Assembly (NCBI RefSeq): GCF_016599145.1
Contig: NZ_JAENKO010000020.1
Span: forward strand, 1 to 64,000
DNA length: 64,000 bases
Source of the DNA: Tomitella cavernea
GTDB taxonomy: Bacteria > Actinomycetota > Actinomycetes > Mycobacteriales > Mycobacteriaceae
Direction: 5' to 3'
Below, piece after piece: positions 35,037 to 44,504 of this stretch. Below the pieces are notes generated by a model, which searched no databases, was not told where the DNA came from, and saw nothing but the letters and a program-made list of their open reading frames with translations. How positions within the stretch are numbered: the stretch's first letter is position 1; each line of letters begins with the position of its first letter. The position numbers were made by a program, and so were the translations under genes.

Positions 35037-35777
35037 ATGGGTTTGCTTGACAACGATGTCGCCATCGTGACCGGAGGCGCCCAGGGAATGGGCGCGGCCC
35101 ACGCGCGCAGAATCCTCGAGCACGGCGCTCGTGTCGCCATCACCGACATCAGGATGGAGCAGGGCGAGGCGATGGCCGCCGAGCTGGGCGAGAATGCGAT
35201 CTTCCTCGCCCACGACGTCACCAAGCGCGATCAGTGGGATTCGGTGATCGAGCAGACCGAGGCGAAGTTCGGCCCGGTCACCGTGCTGGTCAACAATGCC
35301 GGCATCGACGTCATGAAGCCGTTCATCGACTTCACCGAGGATGAGTTCCACACGCTGCTGGGGGTGAACCTGTTCGGCAACTTCCACGGCATGCAGGCGA
35401 TCCTGCCGTCGATGCGCCGCGCCGGCCGCGGCTCCATCGTCAACATCTCCTCGATGGAGGGGCTGCGTCCGACCGCGCTCAACTCGCTCTACTCGGCCTC
35501 GAAGTTCGCGGTGACGGGGCTGACCAAGGCCGTGGCGCAGGAGTACGCCGAGTACGGCATCCGGGTGAACTCCGTGCACCCCGGCGCGATCTGGACGCCG
35601 GGCATCGAGGCGCCCGAGATCAAGCAGGTCGTGGACGCCTTCGTCGACAAGATTCCCATGAAGCGCATCGGCGACCCCGAGGAGGTCGCCGATCTGGTCG
35701 TCTTCCTCGCCTCGAACATGTCGAGCTACTCCACCGGCGGGGCCTTCGTCTCGGACGGCGGCATCATCGCGACGTAG
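35037..35777 (+). CDS. SDR, 3-alpha/20-beta-hydroxysteroid dehydrogenase-like
   Basis: 246 residues, classical SDR: TGGAQGMGAAHARRILEHGA, VNNAGIDV, ISSMEGLRP and YSASK. Length and GGAQGMG-type nucleotide motif resemble the FabG3/20-beta-HSD group (Rv2002), which act on steroids, although sequence alone cannot fix the substrate. ATG 35037 has AACGGAAGGAGCACACG upstream. It ends 12 bases before a bidirectional hairpin. Confidence 0.87.
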   Translation: MGLLDNDVAIVTGGAQGMGAAHARRILEHGARVAITDIRMEQGEAMAAELGENAIFLAHDVTKRDQWDSVIEQTEAKFGPVTVLVNNAGIDVMKPFIDFTEDEFHTLLGVNLFGNFHGMQAILPSMRRAGRGSIVNISSMEGLRPTALNSLYSASKFAVTGLTKAVAQEYAEYGIRVNSVHPGAIWTPGIEAPEIKQVVDAFVDKIPMKRIGDPEEVADLVVFLASNMSSYSTGGAFVSDGGIIAT

Positions 35778-35789
35778 CGGCATCACGCC

Positions 35790-35822
35790 CGACGGGGCCC
35801 TGGCGCAGGCCGGGCCCCGTCG
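35790..35822. terminator. Bidirectional terminator
   Basis: CGACGGGGCCC and GGGCCCCGTCG form a perfect 11-base-pair stem between the convergent SDR genes ending at 35777 (+) and 35833 (-). Confidence 0.75.
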
Positions 35823-35832
35823 CCGTGTCCGG

Positions 35833-36759
35833 TCAGCCCTTGCTCTGCCGGCGAGCGCTGAGCCCGAACCCGTTGTTCGGCGGCAGTTCGGCGGCCGCGA
35901 ACGCCGCGGCGCGGTCGCGTAGCAGGCCGGCCATGACGTCCGTCTCGTGCCCGATGACGAACCGCCCCTCGGTGACCTGCCGCAGCACGAACCGCCCCAG
36001 CTCCACCGGGTCCATCAACCGGACGGGGTCGCCCCCCGACCCGAGCCAGTCGGTGAACTCGTCGAACGTGGCGAACTTGCCCGGCGGCGCGGGCGTGCGC
36101 CGCGCCAGCGCCGCCGGGCGGTTGCGTTCCGACGTCCACATGTTGGTGCGCGTGAGCCCGCCCGACGGGTAGAACACGGACGCGCCGATGGGCGCGTCGT
36201 CGGCGGCGAGTTGCGCGGCGAGCGACTCGGTGAAGCATGTCATCGCCGCCTTGCTCGCCGAGTACACGGTGGTGCCGGGCGACGGCGCCAGGCCGCCGTC
36301 CGCCGAGGAGGTGTTGACGATCCAGCCGGGCTCGCCCGACTCCCGCATGCGCGGCAGGAACGCGAGCACCCCGTGCGTCACGCCGAAGGTGTTGACGCCG
36401 AAGCACCAGTACCAGTCGTTGGGCTCCTGCTCCCAGATCCTGCCCACCCCCGCGGAGACTCCCGCATTGTTGCACAGCAGGTGGCATGCGCCGTACGTGT
36501 CGAAGACGAAGTCGGCCAGGGACGTCACCGACGCGAAGTCGCTCACATCGGCGACCCGCCCGACGATGTCGCCGAGCGGCTCGAGCTCGGCGACCGTGCG
36601 GTCGAGCGCGACCTGCTCGATGTCGGCCATCACCACACGCGTGCCCTCGTGCAGCAGCGCCTCGCACAGCCCCCTGCCGATGCCGCTGGCGCCGCCGGTG
36701 ACGACGGCGACGCGCCCGCGCAGGTCGGTCAGTGTGGCGGTGCCGGGTGCGCCGGTCAT
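35833..36759 (-). CDS. SDR family oxidoreductase
   Basis: 308 residues. VTGGASGIGRGLCEALLHEG, NNAGVSAGVG, TSSADGG and YSASK mark an SDR; the C-terminal part (about 230-308) is longer than in classical members, as in related enzymes acting on bulky substrates. ATG 36759 overlaps the stop of the phosphotriesterase-like gene by four bases (ATGA), so both come from the divergent promoter region at 37.8 kb. Confidence 0.88.
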   Translation of the reverse strand: MTGAPGTATLTDLRGRVAVVTGGASGIGRGLCEALLHEGTRVVMADIEQVALDRTVAELEPLGDIVGRVADVSDFASVTSLADFVFDTYGACHLLCNNAGVSAGVGRIWEQEPNDWYWCFGVNTFGVTHGVLAFLPRMRESGEPGWIVNTSSADGGLAPSPGTTVYSASKAAMTCFTESLAAQLAADDAPIGASVFYPSGGLTRTNMWTSERNRPAALARRTPAPPGKFATFDEFTDWLGSGGDPVRLMDPVELGRFVLRQVTEGRFVIGHETDVMAGLLRDRAAAFAAAELPPNNGFGLSARRQSKG

Positions 36760-37709
36760 GCTCGCTCCCCGGTGAGCACTGTGGCGGTGTTGTCGACGAG
36801 CATCGACCGGACGGCCTCGGGGGTCAGGCCGGCGCCCTCGAGCGCGGGCACCACGGTGTCGTGGATGAAGGTGAAGTCGACCTCCGGGTACGGCTGGGCC
36901 AGGAACGCCTCCCAGTCGCCGAACACGCCGAAGTAGACGGCGAGGTCGTGTGAGAGCAGCAGCTTGTCGGCGTGTCCGCGTTCGCACAGTGCGGCGATGG
37001 TGGCCACCCTGTCTTCCAGGCTGCGGCTGGCCGCACAGTGCCCGAAACGGTCCATGCCCAGGTAGCAGCCGCGGTCCAGCATCCGCTCGAGATAGTCGAG
37101 GTCGCCGGAGTCGCCGGAGTGGCCGAGGATGACGCGCTCGGGACGCACGCCGGCGGCGTCGAAGATGTCCATTATGGCGTCGCCGTTGCCGACGGACGGG
37201 TGGTGATGGCAGAACACCGGCAGGTCGTGCTCGGCGGCCACGGCACCGACTGCCTGGAACACCTTGCCGAGGACGTCGGTGATGCCGTCGTCGGCGCAGG
37301 CCGCCTTCATGATGCCGGGGCGCACCCCGGTATCGCCGATGCCGTCGGCGCACTCGCCGGCCAGCAGCTCCCGGATCTCGTCGACGCTCCGCCAGGTCAG
37401 GTACACCTCGTCCTGGTAGTAGAAGCCGCTGGAGGCGACGAAGTTCACGCCCGTGCGCTCGGCGATGGTCCGCAGGAGGCCGATGTCGCGGCCCATGTTC
37501 ACCGGCGTGCCGTCGACGACGGTGCGCACGCCGCGCTCCCGGGCGCGCGAGAACTGTTCGACGGCGCGGTCGGCGATGACGGCGGGATCGAAGAAACGGG
37601 TCCCGAATGCCTGGCGCATGGACCAGTCGGCGGTGGTGACATGCTCGTGGATCAGCGTCTGCCCGAGAGCCGACCGTGCGATCGGTCCCAGCACTCCGTG
37701 AACGGTCAT
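36756..37709 (-). CDS. Phosphotriesterase-related amidohydrolase (lactonase candidate)
   Basis: 317 residues of the binuclear-metal phosphotriesterase family. All ligand positions are visible: HEH (TLIHEHVTT), Lys in GIMKAACADDG, His in FCHHHPSV, His in ILGHSGDSGD and Asp in LLSHDLAVYF. Many members are lactonases rather than phosphotriesterases. In this island a lactone-opening step is a reasonable guess. ATG 37709 is chosen because homology starts at TVHGVLGPIA. It is separated from the divergent fadD by 212 bases holding the copy-3 operator. Confidence 0.9.
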   Translation of the reverse strand: MTVHGVLGPIARSALGQTLIHEHVTTADWSMRQAFGTRFFDPAVIADRAVEQFSRARERGVRTVVDGTPVNMGRDIGLLRTIAERTGVNFVASSGFYYQDEVYLTWRSVDEIRELLAGECADGIGDTGVRPGIMKAACADDGITDVLGKVFQAVGAVAAEHDLPVFCHHHPSVGNGDAIMDIFDAAGVRPERVILGHSGDSGDLDYLERMLDRGCYLGMDRFGHCAASRSLEDRVATIAALCERGHADKLLLSHDLAVYFGVFGDWEAFLAQPYPEVDFTFIHDTVVPALEGAGLTPEAVRSMLVDNTATVLTGERA

Positions 37710-37816
37710 GTGTGCGCCTCCTATGCCGTGCGGACGGTCCGGCCGGCCCCGGTGCGACCAGCCGGACGGCGATATGTGGGGTAGCCCCGGGCGCGCCCGT
37801 TTTCGAACGCACCCGC

Positions 37817-37845
37817 TTGACGGTGAACCACGCCACAGATAATGT
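37817..37845 (+). promoter_or_regulatory. Promoter of the fadD-MBL operon
   Basis: TTGACG (37817-37822), 17-base spacer, TAATGT (37840-37845). The -10 box abuts the copy-3 operator. This is the best sigma70-like match in the window. Confidence 0.7.
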
Positions 37846-37859
37846 ACCAAGCGCTTGCT
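37846..37859. promoter_or_regulatory. KstR2-like operator, copy 3
   Basis: ACCAAGCGCTTGCT fits A-n-CAAG-n-n-CTTG-n-T. It directly follows the -10 box of the fadD promoter and lies 137 bases from the divergent hydrolase start, so it could control both directions. Confidence 0.85.
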
Positions 37860-37921
37860 CAAGTTTGTTGTACGCGTCACGGGCCGAGGCCGAGGCACGG
37901 CCGGGAGAGGAGGGCACCACC

Positions 37922-39619
37922 GTGGAGACTTTCGCCGAGGTAGTCCGGACGAGGTCCGGTGATTCGCGGGAGGGGCTGCGGTTCGAGGGCCGCTCGTGGA
38001 CGTGGGACGCCGTCGTCCGCGAATCCGCCGCCCGCGCGGCGCTGCTCCGCGATTTCGTGCAGCCGGGTGCCGGGCGCGCCCAGCGTCATGTCGGGATCCT
38101 GCTGCAGAACGTGCCGGACTACGTGTTCTGGCTGCTCGGTGCGGCCCTGAATGGCGACGTCATCGTCGGCGTCAACTCCACGCGCAAGGGCGTGGGGCTG
38201 CGCCACGACATCGAGCACGCCGACTGCGACATGGTGATCACCGAGCCGCTCTTTCTGGAGAGCACGGCTGTCGAAGACCTGGGAGTCGCGCCCGAGCGGA
38301 TCCTCGACGTCGAATCCGAGGCCTACGCGGCGCGCCTGGACGAGTACGCCGGGGCGCCCGTGCCGGACACGCTGCCCGACCCGTCCGACATCTTCCTGCT
38401 GCTGTTCAGCTCGGGGTCCACCGGTGCGCCCAAGGCCGTGATCTGCACCAACGGCCGGCTCGGCCGGCTCACCGAGAAGATGGGCGAGCGAATCTCGCTG
38501 CACCGCGATTCGGTGACCTACCTGATGTTGCCGCTGTTCCACGGGCACGCGATCATGATGAACCTGTGCACCGCCGCGAAGGAGGGCGCAACGGTCGTGA
38601 TGGTGCGCAAGTTCTCCGCCAGCGCCTTCGTCGAGGATATCCGCCGCCATAAGGTGACCTTCTTCAACTATGTGGGCCGTGCGCTCAGCTACATCCTCGC
38701 CGTGCCACGCGATCCGGCCGAGTCGGACAACTCGCTCGAGGTGGCGTTCGGCTCGGAGGCCTCTCCGGCGGAGGTCGACGAGTTCAAGGAGCGGTTCGGC
38801 TGCGAGGTGCGCGAGGGCTACGGGGCCAGCGAGGGCGCGATCCGGATCGTCCCGGTGCCGGGATCGCCGCGCAACGCGCTGGGCCTGCCCGCTTCTGGGA
38901 TGCGCGCCGAGGTGCGCGACGACGACAATGTCGAATGCCCGCCCGCGCGATTCGATTCGCGGGGCGTCCTGCTCAATGCGGAGGAGGCGACGGGGGAGAT
39001 CGTCGTCCTTGGCCGGGGGGCGACGTTCGAGGGCTACTACAAGAACCCCGAGGCGATGGCTGATCGGCTCAAGTTCGGCGGCGAGGACTTCTGGACCGGC
39101 GACCTGGCCTACCGGGACGGGGACGGGTACTTCTACTTCGCGGGGCGCGGGTCGGACTGGCTGCGCGTCGACGGCGAGAACTTCGGCGCCGCACCGGTCG
39201 AGCGGATCCTCTCGCGATACCCGGCGTTCGCCGGCGCCCACATCTTGGCCGTGCCGGATCCGAAAACCGGTGACCAGGTCATGTGCGTGGTGACGATGGC
39301 GCCGGACGCACGGTTCGATCCTGAGGACTTTGCGGCGTTCGTCGATGCGCAGCCAGACATGGGCACCAAGTGGCGTCCCGCCTTCCTGCGCGTCGTCGAC
39401 GAGGTGCCGATGACCGGCAGCGGGAAGATCAACAAAGCACCACTGCGCGCGACGGCCTGGGAAGCCGACGACGTCTGGTATGCGCCATCGCGCGCGAGCG
39501 GGTACACACTCATGAGCGTGGCCGACCGGGCCGCACTGCGCGACCAGTTCGTCGCAGGCGGGCGCGAGAACGTGATGCCTGCCGATTCCCGGAGGCTGCT
39601 GACCGAGGCGGCGGAATGA
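37922..39619 (+). CDS. FadD17-like acyl-CoA ligase
   Basis: 565 residues. Adenylate-forming motifs FSSGSTGAPKAVICTNGR, YVGRALSYIL, REGYGASEG, FWTGDLAYRDGDGYFYFAGR and TGSGKINKAPLR are all present. Close paralogue of the ligase at 31003-32664, suggesting two acids or two steps. GTG 37922 has GGAGAGGAGGGCACC upstream, which decides the start. Its stop overlaps the start of the MBL-fold gene (ATGA). Confidence 0.92.
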   Translation: METFAEVVRTRSGDSREGLRFEGRSWTWDAVVRESAARAALLRDFVQPGAGRAQRHVGILLQNVPDYVFWLLGAALNGDVIVGVNSTRKGVGLRHDIEHADCDMVITEPLFLESTAVEDLGVAPERILDVESEAYAARLDEYAGAPVPDTLPDPSDIFLLLFSSGSTGAPKAVICTNGRLGRLTEKMGERISLHRDSVTYLMLPLFHGHAIMMNLCTAAKEGATVVMVRKFSASAFVEDIRRHKVTFFNYVGRALSYILAVPRDPAESDNSLEVAFGSEASPAEVDEFKERFGCEVREGYGASEGAIRIVPVPGSPRNALGLPASGMRAEVRDDDNVECPPARFDSRGVLLNAEEATGEIVVLGRGATFEGYYKNPEAMADRLKFGGEDFWTGDLAYRDGDGYFYFAGRGSDWLRVDGENFGAAPVERILSRYPAFAGAHILAVPDPKTGDQVMCVVTMAPDARFDPEDFAAFVDAQPDMGTKWRPAFLRVVDEVPMTGSGKINKAPLRATAWEADDVWYAPSRASGYTLMSVADRAALRDQFVAGGRENVMPADSRRLLTEAAE

Positions 39620-40389
39620 CGGGGCCGACGGCGGTGCGCATGCATGGGCTCGCTCCGGCGACGTACCGATCTCCGCAACAGGTGCAGCTGCTCGGTGACG
39701 CCGCACCGCGCCTGCCGTTCCCGATATATCTGATCGAGCACGATGATGGGTTGGTGCTGTTCGACGGCGGCCTGGACTCGTCCGCGGCGGGGGATCCGGT
39801 CGGGGTGTACGGCGAGATGGCCGAGCGGATCGACATCCGGTTCACTGCGGAGCAGCGCCTCGACCGGCAGCTCGCGGGGCTGGGCTTCGCCGTCGACGAC
39901 ATCAAGACGGTGATCGCCTCGCACCTGCACTTCGATCATGCCGGCGCGCTCAAGGAGTTCCCGCACGCGCGGACCCTCATCGGGCGGGGCGAGATCAAGT
40001 ACGCGCGCGACCCGGAACTGTTCGCGCGCGGGTGGTTCCGGCCGGAGGACTTCGACGACGCGCACGGCATCCGGTGGGAGACCATCGACGCCGACACCGA
40101 CGTGTTCGGCGACGGGGCCGTGACGGCCCTGTACCTGCCGGGGCACACCCCGGGGTCACTGGCGACGATGGTCCGGCTGCCGGCCCGCACGCTGATCCTT
40201 GGTGCCGACGTCGTGCACGCCCGCGCGGCGCTCGACAGCGAAACTGCGTACCAGGGCGACGTGGACACTCTCACCGCGCGCCGGTCGATCCGGCGGATGA
40301 AGAAGCTCGCCGCCGATACGGGCGCCGACATCTGGGTCTGCCACGACCCCGACGACTGGGCGCGGTTCGGTGCCGGCGAGATCACCTGA
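39616..40389 (+). CDS. MBL-fold hydrolase, N-acyl-lactonase-like
   Basis: 257 residues of the metallo-beta-lactamase fold. Metal ligands SHLHFDHAGAL, LPGHTPGS, GADVVHA and CHDPDDW are in order. Fold and N-terminal IYLIEHDDGLVLFDGGLDSS resemble AHL lactonases, which open lactone rings or cleave thioesters. Translationally coupled to fadD. A second lactonase-like enzyme next to the phosphotriesterase-like one supports a lactone intermediate, though a thioesterase role is also possible. Confidence 0.87.
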   Translation: MTGPTAVRMHGLAPATYRSPQQVQLLGDAAPRLPFPIYLIEHDDGLVLFDGGLDSSAAGDPVGVYGEMAERIDIRFTAEQRLDRQLAGLGFAVDDIKTVIASHLHFDHAGALKEFPHARTLIGRGEIKYARDPELFARGWFRPEDFDDAHGIRWETIDADTDVFGDGAVTALYLPGHTPGSLATMVRLPARTLILGADVVHARAALDSETAYQGDVDTLTARRSIRRMKKLAADTGADIWVCHDPDDWARFGAGEIT

Positions 40390-40495
40390 ACGACGTCGGC
40401 ATCGATTGCGGCGCTCCGTGACGGAGGACGCCGAAATTGCTCATGACGGAGCTTCATGGTCACGCGAATATTCGAACGAGACTCGAGGGAAGACG

Positions 40496-41689
40496 ATGAA
40501 AAAAGGATTGATCGCGGCAACCGTCGCCGTATCTGCGTGCGCAGTCGTTCTGGCGGGCTGCGGGTCGAGCTCCCTGAACGGAGGCGCGGACGAAGATGCG
40601 TATAACGTGGTCGTGCTCGGCGGCCTGAGTGCGAACGGTGTGCTCGCCGACAACGCGTCCACCTCGGTTCTCGCCGCAAAGGCAGGTGCCGATTGGGCGA
40701 ACAACAACGGGGGTATCGACGGCAAGGACGTCGATCTCACGGTGATCGACGATGAGGGTGATCCGACTGTCGCGATCACCAAGCTCCGTGAGCAGATCAA
40801 CAAGGCGAAGCCGGACATGGTCCTCAACTCCGGGCCGTCGACGATTGCGGATGCCACGTTGCCGATCCTGAATCAGAACGACATCCTGTCGTTCAATATC
40901 GGGCCGTCGGAGAATTCGGCGAACGCCGCGAAGTTCCCGCTGAACTTCGATCTCGCTTCGGGGCCCAAGGCGCAGGTCAACGCCTACATCCCGGTGATGA
41001 AGGAGAAGGGCTACAAGACGATCGGAGTCCTGCACGGGTCATCGCCCACTGGAGTCGATTTCGGCAAGGCGGCCGCGGATGTGTTCGCCGCGGATTTCGA
41101 TGTGGTGGCCGATGAAGGCTACGACACCTCGGCGCTGGACATGACGCCGCAGTTGCAGGCGATACGTTCCAAGAACCCGGATGTTCTGGTGCTCGACGCG
41201 TATGGCGCGCCGTTGGGGTACATCCTCAAAGGCATCCAGAAGCTCGGCTGGGACGTGCCGATCATGGGTAACCTCTCCGTGTCCGCGACCGGGCTGATCT
41301 CCACCCCGCCTCCTTCTGGCGTGCTTGGTACGGACGTTGTGAAAAACCTCACGATGGAGGTGTTCAACAGCACCGTCTACGACCCGGACAACAAGGCCCT
41401 GTCCGAGGCGGTTTCGGCGATGAAGGCCAAGGGCGATATCAAGTCCACGCTCATCCTCGCCTACAACTACGACGTGTTCCCGCTGGTGGCTGCGGCTGCC
41501 GACGAGGCGGATTCGACGGATTCCAAGGCCATCGCGAAGGCGCTGGTATCGGATGATGTCCAGGATTCGGCCAAGACCGTGATCCTCAAGCGCTACCATT
41601 TCACCGCGGAGGATCACAGTGCGAACACCGGGCCGGAAGACTTCCAGTTCATTGAGCCGACCGAATTGAAGGACGGTCAGTTCCGTTGA
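40496..41689 (+). CDS. ABC importer substrate-binding lipoprotein (LivK type)
   Basis: 397 residues. Signal peptide with lipobox LAGC at about residue 22-25 (VVLAGCGSSS), so it is anchored outside the membrane. The type I periplasmic-binding fold reads VVLGGLSANGVLADNASTSV, GGIDGKDVDLTVIDDEGDP and NSGPSTIADATLPIL. ATG 40496 follows GAGGGAAGACG; the upstream frame has no homology. Next to fadD and hydrolase genes it more likely binds a carboxylic acid of the pathway than a branched-chain amino acid. Confidence 0.92.
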   Translation: MKKGLIAATVAVSACAVVLAGCGSSSLNGGADEDAYNVVVLGGLSANGVLADNASTSVLAAKAGADWANNNGGIDGKDVDLTVIDDEGDPTVAITKLREQINKAKPDMVLNSGPSTIADATLPILNQNDILSFNIGPSENSANAAKFPLNFDLASGPKAQVNAYIPVMKEKGYKTIGVLHGSSPTGVDFGKAAADVFAADFDVVADEGYDTSALDMTPQLQAIRSKNPDVLVLDAYGAPLGYILKGIQKLGWDVPIMGNLSVSATGLISTPPPSGVLGTDVVKNLTMEVFNSTVYDPDNKALSEAVSAMKAKGDIKSTLILAYNYDVFPLVAAAADEADSTDSKAIAKALVSDDVQDSAKTVILKRYHFTAEDHSANTGPEDFQFIEPTELKDGQFR

Positions 41690-41764
41690 TTCGGCGCTCA
41701 TCCCGGGCGGCTTGCGAGCAGGCGTGCCCGGGACGAGCAGTCGGCTACCGGTAGGGATTCTATA

Positions 41765-42622
41765 ATGACTCTCATCTGGGGCGGGTTGTCGCTCGGCGCC
41801 GTGTACGCCTTGGTCGCGATCGGCTACAACCTCGTCTATCTGTCCATCAGGACGTTCAATTTCGCGCACGCGCAGCTCATGATGATCGGTGCGTTCGTCG
41901 CGTACTCCGGACTGGTCACGTGGAAGCTCCCGTGGCCGGTGGTCATCCTCATCGGGGGTGTCGTGGTGGCGGTGGTCGCAGCTGTGGAGGAGCGAATAGC
42001 GGTGCGTCCCGTCGCGGACATGCACAACGTGCTCGTCACCACGCTGGGGGCCGCGATCTTCCTGGACGGCGCGACACAGCTGCTGTGGGGTAAGCAACCG
42101 CTGACCGTACCGTTTTTCGGTGGTGATGAGGCCGTCGGGCTCCTCGGCGGGCGGGTGTACCCGGTCGAGATCGCTCTGGTCATCCTCGTGGTGCTGATCG
42201 TCGCCCTTTTCGAGCAGTACAGCAGGCGGTCCATGAGCGGCCTAGCGTTGTTGGCGATGTCCGAGGACCGGGAGGCCGCCCAGCTGCGCGGAGTCAACGT
42301 GCGGCGGATGGCTCTCTACGCCTTCATCGCCGCGGGCCTGCTCGCCGGGGTGGTCGGCCTGTTCGTGGGGTCGAAAACCTTCGCGGTGGCCACGCTCGCA
42401 TCCGCGTTGGCGATCAAGGGCTTCGTGGTCCTTGCGATCGGCGGGTTCGGATCGATGCCGGGCACGCTGATCGGCGGGGTGCTAGTGGGGATTACCGAAG
42501 CGCTCGCCGCCCGGTATCTGGGCGGTGCGTACGCGAGCCTCGCGGTGTTCGTTCTTCTCATCGTGGTGCTCATGGTGCGTCCAGCAGGGCTGTTCACACC
42601 CGCGAAGGAAAGGGTGGTGTGA
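41765..42622 (+). CDS. LivH-type ABC permease
   Basis: 285 residues, about eight membrane helices: TLIWGGLSLGAVYALVAIGY, the conserved EERIAVRPV loop and AMSEDREAAQLRGVNVRRM, which contacts the ATPases. Partner of the fused LivM-LivG protein whose gene starts one base after its stop. No regulatory site is visible in the 75-base gap after livK. Confidence 0.93.
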   Translation: MTLIWGGLSLGAVYALVAIGYNLVYLSIRTFNFAHAQLMMIGAFVAYSGLVTWKLPWPVVILIGGVVVAVVAAVEERIAVRPVADMHNVLVTTLGAAIFLDGATQLLWGKQPLTVPFFGGDEAVGLLGGRVYPVEIALVILVVLIVALFEQYSRRSMSGLALLAMSEDREAAQLRGVNVRRMALYAFIAAGLLAGVVGLFVGSKTFAVATLASALAIKGFVVLAIGGFGSMPGTLIGGVLVGITEALAARYLGGAYASLAVFVLLIVVLMVRPAGLFTPAKERVV

Positions 42623-42623
42623 C

Positions 42624-44504
42624 ATGACCGTCAAGTCGAATCGCGTCGGCCCGATTCCGCTGTGGGTTCTCCCGCTCGCGCTCGGCATCATCGTGATGTT
42701 TCTGCCGTGGCTGGGGGTCGGTTACTCGACGGTGCGGCAGGTGCAGTTGGCCCTTCTGCTGTCGCTGCTTGTGAGCGGCCTGAACCTGAGCTTGGGGTTC
42801 GCCGGGGAGCTGGCGCTCGGTCAGGCGGCGATGTATGCGGGCGGTGCCTACACGGCCGGGCTGCTCTCGCGGGCGGGGTGCACGGATATCGTTCTGCAGA
42901 TACTCGCCGGCGGCTCGGTGGCCTTGCTCATCGGCGTGATCACAGGCATTCCAGGGCTGCGGTTGGGCCGGTGGTCTTTGGCGATGACGTCGTTCTTCCT
43001 GGTGCTCCTGGTACCGGACATATTGGCGATATTTAGCGACGAAACCGGTGGCCGCAGCGGGTTGCGCGGGATCCAACCGGCGACGCTCTTCGGCCAACCG
43101 CTCTCGCAGGAGAACTTCTATGTCGTCATGACCGTGGTGACGATTGTGTGGTTCGTCGTCATGCGGAACATCGTCGTGTCCCGGCACGCCAACGCGCTCC
43201 GGGTGTTGAAGCAGAGCCCTGTCCTGTCGTCATCACTGGGCATCTCGGTGTTCCGCATGAAGTTGCTCGCGTACTCGTTGGGGGCGATCCCCGCCGGTTT
43301 GGCGGGTGCGATGTTCGCGGGGATGGATCTGTATGTTTCGCCGGAGACGTTCAGCTTCGCATTGGCCACGACGATCCTTGCGGCGTCCGTCATTGGCGGG
43401 TCCGCCAGCGTGTACGGCGCCGTCATCGGCGCGTTTCTCATGCAATACGTCACGAACGCGTCGTCGGGGCATCAGTCGTATTCTCTACTGATCACGGGCG
43501 CGTTCCTCATCCTGGGCGGAGTGTTTCTGACTGGTGGCCTGACAGGGTTGGCGCGGACGTTGTGGAGGAGGTTCGCGGCACGGCGCTCGGCGGAACCAGT
43601 GCCGACGGGCCCGATATACGACGACGTGCCTTCGGTGGACGGACAGTTGCTGAGCGTCGAAGGGATCTCGAAGGCTTTCGGCGGGAACCGCGCACTCGAC
43701 GGCGTGACGTTCACCGCCGCCCCGGGCAGGGTCACCGCGCTGATCGGGCCCAACGGCTCGGGCAAGACGACCCTGCTGAACATGATCTGCGGGTTCTATC
43801 GTGCCGACGCCGGCCGGATCACCCTGGGATCCAGCCGGCTCGACGGACTCAGCCCCCACAATGTTGCGCGCGCCGGCGTGGCGCGGACGTTCCAGACGCC
43901 GAACATCCCCGCCGACACCACCGTTCTCGAGACCGTGATAGCGGGTCGTTACGCGGGGCACAGAGCCACCGTTGCGGAAACGATCCTCCGACTGCCGCGA
44001 TACAACCGCGTGCGACGGGCGGACATCACGGAGGCGCTTCGCGTGCTGGACATGGTCGGGCTGCGTTATCTGGAGGATGCGGAGGCCACCGCGCTGCCGC
44101 TGGGTCAGAGGCGGCTGCTGGAGGTTGCGCGCTGCGTGATCGACAACCCCGGCGTGCTCCTTCTCGATGAGGTCGCGTCTGGGCTCGACGAGGACGAGGT
44201 GGAGCGTCTCGCCGAGCTGATCCGGATGGTCCGGAAGGCCGGCGGAACCGTGGTGCTCGTGGAGCACAATTTCGATCTGGTGCTCTCGTTGGCGGACGGG
44301 ATCGTGGCCCTTGCGCAGGGCCAGGTGATGGCGGATGGCACTCCGGAGGAAATCAAGACGGACACGCGTGTGCTGAGCGAGTATCTCGGTGTCGAGGTGG
44401 ATGACGGTGCGGAGTCGGGCGGGGTCGCACTGTTGGAGCGGGCCTTCGACGAAGCTCCGGAAGGCGGAGCGCCGACGGCTGTGGAAGGGCGGGAAGGCCA
44501 GTGA
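42624..44504 (+). CDS. LivM-LivG fusion: ABC permease plus ATPase
   Basis: 626 residues. Residues about 1-340 are a LivM permease (GFAGELALGQAAMYAGGAYT, EETGGRSGLRGI-type SDETGGRSGLRGI). Residues about 365-610 are an ATPase: Walker A GPNGSGKTT, signature LPLGQRRLLEVAR, Walker B VLLLDEVASGLDEDE and the switch His in LVEHNFD. LivM and LivG are separate genes in E. coli; fused forms are known in other bacteria. The signature is LPLGQ instead of LSGGQ. Confidence 0.93.
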   Translation: MTVKSNRVGPIPLWVLPLALGIIVMFLPWLGVGYSTVRQVQLALLLSLLVSGLNLSLGFAGELALGQAAMYAGGAYTAGLLSRAGCTDIVLQILAGGSVALLIGVITGIPGLRLGRWSLAMTSFFLVLLVPDILAIFSDETGGRSGLRGIQPATLFGQPLSQENFYVVMTVVTIVWFVVMRNIVVSRHANALRVLKQSPVLSSSLGISVFRMKLLAYSLGAIPAGLAGAMFAGMDLYVSPETFSFALATTILAASVIGGSASVYGAVIGAFLMQYVTNASSGHQSYSLLITGAFLILGGVFLTGGLTGLARTLWRRFAARRSAEPVPTGPIYDDVPSVDGQLLSVEGISKAFGGNRALDGVTFTAAPGRVTALIGPNGSGKTTLLNMICGFYRADAGRITLGSSRLDGLSPHNVARAGVARTFQTPNIPADTTVLETVIAGRYAGHRATVAETILRLPRYNRVRRADITEALRVLDMVGLRYLEDAEATALPLGQRRLLEVARCVIDNPGVLLLDEVASGLDEDEVERLAELIRMVRKAGGTVVLVEHNFDLVLSLADGIVALAQGQVMADGTPEEIKTDTRVLSEYLGVEVDDGAESGGVALLERAFDEAPEGGAPTAVEGREGQ

